A stretch of 11,726 nucleotides of DNA from contig CALBSL010000084.1 of assembly GCA_937968025.1 (NCBI GenBank), positions 1-11,726 on the forward strand. Reading direction: 5' to 3'. The notes under the pieces were generated by a model that saw only the letters and a list, made by a program, of their open reading frames with translations, had not been told where the DNA came from and made no database searches. The DNA comes from an uncultured bacterium. Its GTDB lineage: Bacteria; Patescibacteriota; Patescibacteriia; 2-12-FULL-60-25. Both the position numbers and the translations under genes were made by a program. How positions within the stretch are numbered: the stretch's first letter is position 1; each line of letters starts with the position of its first letter. This document shows positions 7,191 to 11,726 of this stretch, piece by piece.

Positions 7191-7219
7191 ATTCTACACA
7201 GAATCCGAGGTTTTGTCAA
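7191..7219 (-). promoter_or_regulatory. Strong sigma-70-type promoter of the 7103-6220 unit
   Basis: On the minus strand a perfect TTGACA (7219-7214) is followed after 17 bases by TAGAAT (7196-7191, 5 of 6 to consensus). This is the best promoter in the window. The predicted start is near 7184, leaving a leader of about 80 bases. An inverted repeat GATTCT-ACAC-AGAATC (7190-7205) overlaps the -10 box and could be an operator. Confidence 0.85.
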
Positions 7220-7267
7220 GGGATGCCGGCAGAACAGGCAATTCGATCCACGTGCGTTTCTTGGTAT

Positions 7268-7289
7268 AAAAAATCCCGGGTGTACCGGG
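7268..7289 (-). terminator. Terminator of the coiled-coil protein gene
   Basis: On the minus strand CCCGG (7289-7285), loop TACAC, and CCGGG (7279-7275) form a 5-bp all-G/C stem followed by A and six T. Between the stop codon (7302) and this hairpin lies a C-rich tract (C6-T-C8). Confidence 0.75.
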
Positions 7290-7301
7290 GGGGGAGGGGG
7301 G

Positions 7302-8039
7302 TCAGCTTTCCTCCTTGGGAGGTGGATCGGAGAGCGCGTCGAGCTGAGCCTGGGCGATCACGAGGGAGCGCTCGAGATGATCCGCGCTGGCTTTGGCGAG
7401 TGCGAACCCCTTCTTTGCTTCGTCGAGATGAGAGTGCATGGTGAGGAGCTGGATCCTCTGAGACTTGGTTGATCCGCCGGCCGCTCGATGTTCGTCCTTG
7501 GCTCGATTGATGGCCTCGTTGATTCGTCGGAGCTCAGCCTTCTTGGATTCGAGTGTTGCCAGCGCATCAAGATATTCGGCCTTACGCGCTTTCACCCGAC
7601 CTTCCGCCAGGATCCTCTTGATCGAAGGATCGTTCGTGGCGGCGAAAATGAACAGAAGCGCCTTCCGCTCGAGCTCTCTGGCGATGACGATCTCCTGCTC
7701 GCACTGGCGGAGCCTGTCTGTGATCTGCCGCCGAAGCTCGTGCTCGGCGTGCTGCGGTGGAAGAAGCTCGAGCAGGGTGCGCTCGTGCCAGGCCGCCTCG
7801 GCACGAGTTGCGATGGAGCGGAGAGCGGCGACGGCCTTGTCGACCTTCGTCTCCGGGGGCGGAGAGTAAATGAACGGAAACTCGGAAACGGTGGTGAAGC
7901 CGTGCGCATTCAGGGTGTCGAGGAGCTGATTGAGGGACGCGATTTCGAGGCGGAGAGCCTCGACTTGAGCGGCGCGGAACTCGCTGTGGGCGAGCAGCGA
8001 GGGGAGGAGAGGGTACTCGGGATTTGTATTGTTCGACAT
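7302..8039 (-). CDS. Unrecognised coiled-coil protein
   Basis: A 245-residue protein I do not recognise, predicted cytoplasmic: no signal peptide or membrane segment is seen. Most of it is charged helix with heptad-like spacing. Candidate coiled coils lie at about 95-125 (ELRRQITDRLRQCEQEI), 150-185 (ATLESKKAELRRINEAINRA) and 200-235, and it ends in PPPKEES. A Pro-rich break (YSPPPET, 58-64) separates a shorter N-terminal helical part. A structural or scaffolding role is a guess only. I chose ATG 8039 over the in-frame GTG at 8051 because the promoter puts the transcript start near 8057, which would leave the GTG almost no leader. The ribosome site is weak (GTGA about 8 bases upstream). It is a single-gene unit with its own promoter and terminator, though read-through from pepF is possible. 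Confidence 0.76.
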   Translation of the reverse strand: MSNNTNPEYPLLPSLLAHSEFRAAQVEALRLEIASLNQLLDTLNAHGFTTVSEFPFIYSPPPETKVDKAVAALRSIATRAEAAWHERTLLELLPPQHAEHELRRQITDRLRQCEQEIVIARELERKALLFIFAATNDPSIKRILAEGRVKARKAEYLDALATLESKKAELRRINEAINRAKDEHRAAGGSTKSQRIQLLTMHSHLDEAKKGFALAKASADHLERSLVIAQAQLDALSDPPPKEES

Positions 8040-8063
8040 GCGGAATCTCACTTTCCGGGGGAA

Positions 8064-8092
8064 AATGTACTCACGTGAGGGGTTGTTGTCAA
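8064..8092 (-). promoter_or_regulatory. Sigma-70-type promoter of the coiled-coil gene with palindromic spacer
   Basis: On the minus strand TTGACA (8092-8087) is followed after 17 bases by TACATT (8069-8064, 4 of 6). The expected start is near 8057, 18 bases before ATG 8039. The spacer contains the perfect 10-bp palindrome CTCACGTGAG (8070-8079), directly next to the -10 box, a position suited to a repressor. Confidence 0.7.
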
Positions 8093-8129
8093 TGGTTGGT
8101 AGTTGAAACGAGGGGCTGAAACATTGTTG

Positions 8130-9911
8130 TTAGAGCGTGGTGGTTTCGTGGGATGAGGTATCAGCGGTAGTTTCGTCAACGAGGCGCTTGATCCACTCGA
8201 GTCCTCGAATCCAGGTTTTGGTGGATTCCGGATCAAGACCAATCGGAGCCAGGAGCTCTTTAGGGCTCTTTGTGCCACCTTGACTCAAGAGTTCAAGGTA
8301 GTTCTCTTGAAAGCCTGCAGGATTCAGCAGAGACTCTTCGTACAGGCAGCAGGTGATGAGCTCGCCGAATGCGTAGGCGTACACATAGAACTCTCGATCA
8401 AAAAAGTGGCTGATACGACTCCATGAATGTCTGTACCCCGGGGAGATGTCGATCGCTTCGCCGAAGAGGCTCTTCGTGGCATCGATCCACAGGGTTTGAT
8501 ACTGCTCAGGTGCGGCATAGCCGTGCTCACGCACGAAGCGATGGGCGCTCTGCTCAAAGCGGTAGTAGTTGATCTGTCGAAAGACGGTCGCAAAGATCTC
8601 TTCGATTTTGCTTGCGTGAAACGCCATCCGTTCTTTTGGATCCGTAAGTTCACGGCGCAACGCATCAAATACAAGCATTTCGCTAAAGGTGCTCGCCGTT
8701 TCGGCAAGGGTGAGAGGGGTGGTGAACTGGAGCTCGCCACGTGGTCGCGCGAGCATCGTGTGGATCGCATGCCCCAGCTCATGCGCCAGCGTTAGCACGT
8801 CGCTGATTTTTCCCTGAAAATTCAAGAAGACATACGGATGGAGATCCGCTGTCATGAACTGACAGTAGGCGCCGCTCTGCTTGCCCGCCGATGGTTCCGC
8901 GTCGATCCACTGATGCTCGAAGAACAGGGACGCGATTTCCGCCATCTTTGGGGAGAAGGCGTGGAAGGCCTTCAAGACGCACTCTCTTGCTTCAGCGAAC
9001 GTATAGGTTTTTTCGACCGTCGCGAGCGGTGCGTAGAGGTCATACTCAGTGAGTTTTTCCAGACCTAGATGTTTCGCTTTCCAGGTGTAATATCGTTGAA
9101 ACAGTTCGCGGTAGGCCTCGACGGATTCAGCTAGTGCCTCGACGGCAGCAGGGGAAATCTCATTCGTCTGGTGGCGAAGCTGTTCGGGAAATTCGTATCG
9201 ACGATACCGATCGGTCATCGCCTTATCTTTAATGATCGTTGTATAGATGAAACTACGGCGTAGAGCGTCATCGCCTAGGCCCTTCCCAATAGCCTCCGCG
9301 GCTTCAGCGCGTACGCGACGATCGCTATTGGTTTGATTGTGGAGCAGCGTTTCCAACGTGCAAAGCACGCCGTTCACTTCGAACGCTTTTGTTGCGTCCT
9401 CCTGCTCAAAGAGCGCGTAGAATGCTTCGCGACCCGTTTGTTGAAGGTCTGCAAGCAAGCGTTCCTCGGCTTCGGGGAGCTGATGCCGCTTCGCTAGGGA
9501 GATGTTTTCTAGATAGTGATGATAGCGTGCTGTTTCGGGGGCGGTCACAAGTGATGCAAAACGCTCACTCGGGAGTTGAGCGAGTTCGAGCTTCACCCAG
9601 ACGAGCTCATTCTCGACCTGAAGCACTCGTTCGCGCATGAGACGCAGAAACCCTTCGCGAGCAGGATCACTCACGTCAGTCGTGTAGCGCAGGAACGCAT
9701 AGTTCTCCGGTTTGTCCGCCGTTTGCACAATACGTTCGTATCGCTCAAGGAGGTCTCGAATCTGATCAGCGGATAGATCGGCGAGCTTGCCTTTATAGTC
9801 ACGAACAAGCGACTGCGCTTCGGCGGTCGCCGTGGCAAGAGTTGTGTCGATCGCTGGATCTTGTGGACTATCGAATAGATCACGTAAGTCCCAACGAGGA
9901 GGAGTGGTCAT
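8130..9911 (-). CDS. pepF: Oligoendopeptidase F (M3 family zinc metallopeptidase)
   Basis: Cytoplasmic zinc peptidase that cleaves oligopeptides, likely in peptide recycling or nutrient use. The 593 residues match the usual PepF length of about 600. The zinc site HELGH is at 377-381 in LAHELGHAIHTM, and the third zinc ligand is Glu404 in LAETASTFSE, the expected M3 arrangement. The downstream substrate-binding region has the conserved Tyr/His-rich stretch near 493-512 (GYRHSW, SHFFDREFYVYAYAFGE). The N-terminal M3 helical domain (about 1-200) is present, so the gene looks complete. The start is taken as ATG 9911; no Shine-Dalgarno site or clear promoter precedes it, so it may be read through from the protease gene 95 bases upstream. 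No terminator is seen before the next minus-strand promoter. Confidence 0.95.
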   Translation of the reverse strand: MTTPPRWDLRDLFDSPQDPAIDTTLATATAEAQSLVRDYKGKLADLSADQIRDLLERYERIVQTADKPENYAFLRYTTDVSDPAREGFLRLMRERVLQVENELVWVKLELAQLPSERFASLVTAPETARYHHYLENISLAKRHQLPEAEERLLADLQQTGREAFYALFEQEDATKAFEVNGVLCTLETLLHNQTNSDRRVRAEAAEAIGKGLGDDALRRSFIYTTIIKDKAMTDRYRRYEFPEQLRHQTNEISPAAVEALAESVEAYRELFQRYYTWKAKHLGLEKLTEYDLYAPLATVEKTYTFAEARECVLKAFHAFSPKMAEIASLFFEHQWIDAEPSAGKQSGAYCQFMTADLHPYVFLNFQGKISDVLTLAHELGHAIHTMLARPRGELQFTTPLTLAETASTFSEMLVFDALRRELTDPKERMAFHASKIEEIFATVFRQINYYRFEQSAHRFVREHGYAAPEQYQTLWIDATKSLFGEAIDISPGYRHSWSRISHFFDREFYVYAYAFGELITCCLYEESLLNPAGFQENYLELLSQGGTKSPKELLAPIGLDPESTKTWIRGLEWIKRLVDETTADTSSHETTTL

Positions 9912-10006
9912 AGAAACGGGGAAGAGGTTTGAAGAGGAGTGTGAACAGAACGCAACCAGGGTGCAAGTAGCTATGGTTGGCGTAGTCGGAGTGATGAAGA
10001 TCGTGT

Positions 10007-10741
10007 CTACTCGTTAAAGAAAGTCGCTATAATTGGTTCGCGAGAAATGGCTTCAGCTAGGTTGATACATAGGCCAAAACGCCAACCAGATCTTATAATT
10101 GTTCTAGAGGTTATTTTACCCCCGGTACTCTCGTAGAAGTCCTCGAAGTCCTCTCTTTCTTCTGTATAGGCCTCCGATTGTCCAAGACAAATGCCAATCA
10201 AAGCATCTTCAAACTTAACTCTGTGCGTAAGAAGTGGCGCGCCACTTTGACCCTTTAGTATCGGAAAAAAAACTTCGATGATCGGATGGTCTTTTTTAAG
10301 CCAGTTATCTTCATACAGCGAGGTCACGTTCCCAAAAAAGCTACGCGCAATGATTGCGGAAACCGTTGCATCCGTTGATCGAGTCTGCGCCAATGGATAG
10401 CCTAGACTGGTCACCTCAGAGTTTAGGTGGATGGCTTGAGTGGGTTTTTTGAAGACCGCACTTGGCTCAGTATGCTTACTTGGATCTGTGGGGGTAATGA
10501 TCGCAAGATCAAAATGTTCGCTTCTCCAGATTACAGTCGCTGGGATCAGGTAGTGGTAACGGGTTTTGTTTTTGTGGTCAGTCTCGTCTTTATCAGTAAT
10601 AAAAACCAGATCTAGATCCTCAACGACATGTTTAGCGGTAAGGTATGATGACTTTGAAATGGCAAAACAAGTACCTACGCAGGTTAGGCTTTTGTTGGTC
10701 ACAAAGCGAATCGTTAGATGGAAGTCAGATATGGTACTCAT
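10007..10741 (-). CDS. Trypsin-like (S1-type) serine protease, soluble
   Basis: Predicted trypsin-fold serine peptidase of 244 residues with an apparently intact triad. His38 lies in LTAKHVVED, Asp78 in EHFDLAIITP and Ser166 in GQSGAPLL. These spacings suit the family, and CVGTCFAIS before the His matches the usual GTGF-type strand. No signal peptide, membrane helix or PDZ domain is visible, so it is not a typical DegP/HtrA and probably acts in the cytoplasm; the substrate is unknown. I chose ATG 10741. The longer frame to a GTG at 10888 would start inside the tRNA terminator hairpin, and its extra 49 residues are low-complexity. By eye the gene is clearly more AT-rich than its neighbours and uses different codons. 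It lies next to a tRNA gene, so recent acquisition is plausible. Stand-alone trypsin-like domains also occur as effectors in conflict systems, but no partner is seen here. Confidence 0.82.
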   Translation of the reverse strand: MSTISDFHLTIRFVTNKSLTCVGTCFAISKSSYLTAKHVVEDLDLVFITDKDETDHKNKTRYHYLIPATVIWRSEHFDLAIITPTDPSKHTEPSAVFKKPTQAIHLNSEVTSLGYPLAQTRSTDATVSAIIARSFFGNVTSLYEDNWLKKDHPIIEVFFPILKGQSGAPLLTHRVKFEDALIGICLGQSEAYTEEREDFEDFYESTGGKITSRTIIRSGWRFGLCINLAEAISREPIIATFFNE

Positions 10742-10871
10742 GGATGAGGATAGCTTACAGCTGTGTAGTAGATTATCAAGATCATTCCCAGCTTTTGAGG
10801 AAGAAGTGTATTGGGATCCTTTCTTGTTGCAAGCAAAAAAATCTTGGCTTACCTCCTCTGTGCTCTCTCTT

Positions 10872-10914
10872 ACCAACAAAACCACCACCCGGTTTGGGTG
10901 GTGGTTTTGTTGGT
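10872..10914. terminator. Bidirectional terminator hairpin fused to the tRNA-Glu 3' end
   Basis: ACCAACAAAACCACCACCC (10872-10890), loop GGTTT (10891-10895) and the exact complement at 10896-10914 form a perfect 19-bp stem, 20 bp if the outer T-A pair is counted. The top 9 bp are G/C-rich and are flanked by AAAA and TTTT, so it can terminate in both directions. On the minus strand it lies directly after tRNA-Glu, and the stem includes the tRNA discriminator base and CCA. Confidence 0.88.
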
Positions 10915-10985
10915 AGCCCGTAGGGGAATCGAACCCCTATTTTCCCCGTGAGAGGGGGATGTCCTAGCCATTAAACGAACGGGCC
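10911..10985 (-). tRNA. tRNA-Glu (anticodon CUC), CCA encoded
   Basis: The minus strand folds into a standard cloverleaf. The acceptor stem is GGCCCGT with ACGGGCT (first pair G-U). The D-arm is GTTTAATGGCTAGGAC. The anticodon stem TCCCC/GGGGA has loop CTCTCAC, giving anticodon CTC. The T-arm is GGGGTTCGATTCCCC. The discriminator base is A and the CCA end is encoded. The overall sequence closely follows the tRNA-Glu pattern, including the TTTAATGGCTAGGAC region. It reads GAG codons. Confidence 0.95.
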
Positions 10986-11002
10986 GTAGATTGACGATCG
11001 AG

Positions 11003-11031
11003 AGTATACGGAGGAATGGGAAGATTGGCAA
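11003..11031 (-). promoter_or_regulatory. Promoter of tRNA-Glu
   Basis: On the minus strand TTGCCA (11031-11026, 5 of 6) is followed after 17 bases by TATACT (11008-11003). The -10 box ends 17 bases before the mature tRNA 5' end at 10985, leaving about 10 bases of precursor leader for RNase P to remove. Confidence 0.75.
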
Positions 11032-11046
11032 GAACCGGCTGTCTCC

Positions 11047-11075
11047 TTGCTATTCTGTGGATTTTGTGCCAGAAT
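11047..11075 (+). promoter_or_regulatory. Candidate promoter of the 11110 gene
   Basis: TTGCTA (11047-11052), 17 bases, then CAGAAT (11070-11075) preceded by TGC (extended -10) is the best-fitting promoter. It would start the transcript near 11082. An inverted repeat CTATTCTG/CAGAATAG (11050-11057, 11070-11077) spans the -35/-10 region. A second reading uses TGCTATTCT (11048-11056) as the -10 box. Neither is strong. Confidence 0.4.
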
Positions 11076-11080
11076 AGGGT

Positions 11081-11109
11081 GCCTCTTTTTTTGAGGCGGG
11101 GAGTGTACC
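11081..11109 (+). promoter_or_regulatory. Leader hairpin and Shine-Dalgarno site of the 11110 gene
   Basis: GCCTC-TTTTTTT-GAGGC (11081-11097) forms a 5-bp hairpin with a seven-T loop. Directly after it, GGGGAG (11098-11103) is a Shine-Dalgarno-like site 6 bases before the GTG start. The hairpin at the very 5' end may stabilise the message or limit ribosome access. Confidence 0.5.
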
Positions 11110-11598
11110 GTGGGATCAATCGTCATTGTTGCTCTCGTCATCATCTCAGGACTCATCGCCTTGCGAGGGTATCGCTGGGCGACTTCAGCACCGACGAAGC
11201 TCGAGAAGCTGGGCTACATCAGCGGTCTCGAGGATGCGGGGAGTCGCGAAGAGGACGTCTTGGCTCGGTTCAAGGATTCGGGTCACCCGATCCATCGCGC
11301 CTCGCGTTCGCCTCCGTCAGCGTCTGAGCTTTCGGCGGCAAAGCTGGCTGAGACGATGGTGAAGATCAGCACCCTGCAGGCGCTGCTCAGCAACTCCTCC
11401 TTGCCGATGTCTGCCGCTGCTCGAACCCGTCACCATGTGGCGCTCGAGGGGCTTCGTGCGCAGCTGCAGGACCTGACGCGAAGCGAAGGGGACGCGCGGT
11501 CCGACGCCCTGCGCTTCAATCAGCTCCTGTGTCGCTTGCGGGGGATCGAGCTGGACATTAGCCGTCGCCAAGAACCACCGCCCACCCTTGAGGCCTGA
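11110..11598 (+). CDS. Unrecognised small protein with N-terminal membrane anchor
   Basis: A 162-residue protein I do not recognise. Residues 3-19 (SIVIVALVIISGLIALRGY region) form one transmembrane helix or uncleaved signal anchor, followed by a basic/polar segment. Residues about 75-150 are helical with heptad-like Leu spacing and may form a coiled coil, and the tail is Pro-rich. The start is GTG 11110, supported by GGGGAG six bases upstream. The gene is single, followed after 5 bases by a strong terminator. In size, composition and signals it resembles the other unrecognised genes of this window more than the conserved ones. Confidence 0.76.
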   Translation: MGSIVIVALVIISGLIALRGYRWATSAPTKLEKLGYISGLEDAGSREEDVLARFKDSGHPIHRASRSPPSASELSAAKLAETMVKISTLQALLSNSSLPMSAAARTRHHVALEGLRAQLQDLTRSEGDARSDALRFNQLLCRLRGIELDISRRQEPPPTLEA

Positions 11599-11603
11599 TC
11601 TCA

Positions 11604-11634
11604 ACCCTTGTTCTCGCTGAACAAGGGTGTTTTT
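11604..11634 (+). terminator. Terminator after the 11110 gene
   Basis: ACCCTTGTTC (11604-11613), loop TCGCT, and GAACAAGGGT (11619-11628) form a perfect 10-bp stem followed by G and five T. It ends 8 bases before the next start codon. Confidence 0.94.
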
Positions 11635-11642
11635 ATTCTGAT

Positions 11643-11726
11643 ATGTCCACCTTGTTTGACGCCGCCCATCCCGATATCCGCAAGCCCCTCGGCGATCGGC
11701 TACGTCCGAAGGAGTTTTCTGGCTAT
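11643..11726 (+). CDS. rarA: Probable RarA/MgsA-type AAA+ ATPase, first 28 codons only
   Basis: Only the N-terminus is inside the window: MSTLFD, then PLGDRLRPKEFSGY. The pattern of a short start followed by PLxxRxRPxxxxxY is the conserved opening of RarA (replication-associated recombination protein A, MgsA/WRNIP1 family). RarA is an AAA+ ATPase that acts at stalled replication forks. The same opening is shared to some degree by RuvB and clamp-loader subunits, so the identity rests on little sequence. There is no Shine-Dalgarno site. The start lies 8 bases after the T-tract of the preceding terminator, so any promoter would have to overlap that terminator (TATTCT at 11634-11639 is a weak candidate). 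Confidence 0.7.
   Translation, partial: MSTLFDAAHPDIRKPLGDRLRPKEFSGY

Noticed and set aside
6843..7472. 209-residue open frame on the plus strand
   Set aside because: It lies opposite parts of two minus-strand genes and runs across their terminator and promoter. It has no ribosome site and no protein-like character.
7488..8078. 196-residue open frame on the plus strand opposite the coiled-coil gene
   Set aside because: The minus-strand frame has promoter, start and terminator in order and a coiled-coil composition. The plus frame has none of these and extends into the minus-strand promoter.
8101..8129. Possible pepF terminator
   Set aside because: Only a direct repeat of TGAAAC and TTGTTGT-like words is present. 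No hairpin with a T-tract could be formed.
9912..10006. Possible attachment site or tRNA fragment beyond the protease
   Set aside because: I looked for a copy of the tRNA-Glu 3' half and found none, so no integration site is claimed.
10028..10033. TATAAT on the plus strand
   Set aside because: A perfect -10 sequence, but it is inside the protease coding region, has no matching -35 box and no plus-strand gene follows.
10742..10888. Extended N-terminus of the protease from GTG 10888
   Set aside because: The start would lie inside the tRNA terminator hairpin. The extra 49 residues are low-complexity and are followed by a natural start at 10741.

Overview
The window looks like a contig end from a compact bacterial genome. 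I read it as most likely a member of the Candidate Phyla Radiation (Patescibacteria). The reasons are tightly packed genes, several genes with no ribosome binding site and almost no leader, a MurF that lacks the usual N-terminal domain, and many small membrane or coiled-coil proteins I do not recognise. This assignment is inference (about 0.6). No rRNA or phylogenetic marker is present apart from one tRNA and the first codons of a probable rarA. Bases 1-50 are not genomic: they are an Illumina P5/TruSeq adapter with an 8-base index, so the contig proper begins at 51.

Layout. At 51-1417 (minus) is an FAD-dependent amine/amino-acid oxidase-like protein, cut at its C-terminus by the contig end. 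It is divergent from a YihY/BrkB-type membrane protein (1459-2301, plus), and a nearly symmetrical 22-bp promoter element lies between them. Next is an unrecognised protein with a C-terminal membrane anchor (2357-2863, plus), which has its own strong promoter, Shine-Dalgarno site and terminator. A cell-wall pair follows (plus): ftsI (class B penicillin-binding protein, 2919-4733) overlapping murF (4733-6151) by one base. Back-to-back terminators at 6157-6219 separate the pair from minus-strand genes. These are a bicistronic unit of two unrecognised proteins (7103-6220; one is a putative lipoprotein), a separately transcribed coiled-coil protein (8039-7302), the oligoendopeptidase pepF (9911-8130), an AT-richer trypsin-like serine protease (10741-10007) and tRNA-Glu(CUC) (10985-10911). 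After the tRNA, the plus strand resumes with a small membrane-anchored protein (11110-11598), a terminator, and the first 28 codons of a probable rarA at the window edge.

How the genes work together. FtsI and MurF act in peptidoglycan synthesis (septal cross-linking and D-Ala-D-Ala addition) and are translationally adjacent. PepF degrades peptides. The other recognised genes are not functionally tied to each other. Two expression styles are visible. Recognisable conserved genes lack Shine-Dalgarno sequences, and three of them start within about 6-12 bases of a TATACT -10 box. Most of the unrecognised genes carry a Shine-Dalgarno site and a promoter with both -35 and -10 boxes, often with palindromes placed like operators. 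No CRISPR array, insertion sequence, integrase, phage gene or recognisable defence cluster was found. There is no gene-free stretch longer than about 200 bases; the largest (7104-7301) holds a terminator, a promoter and a leader hairpin.
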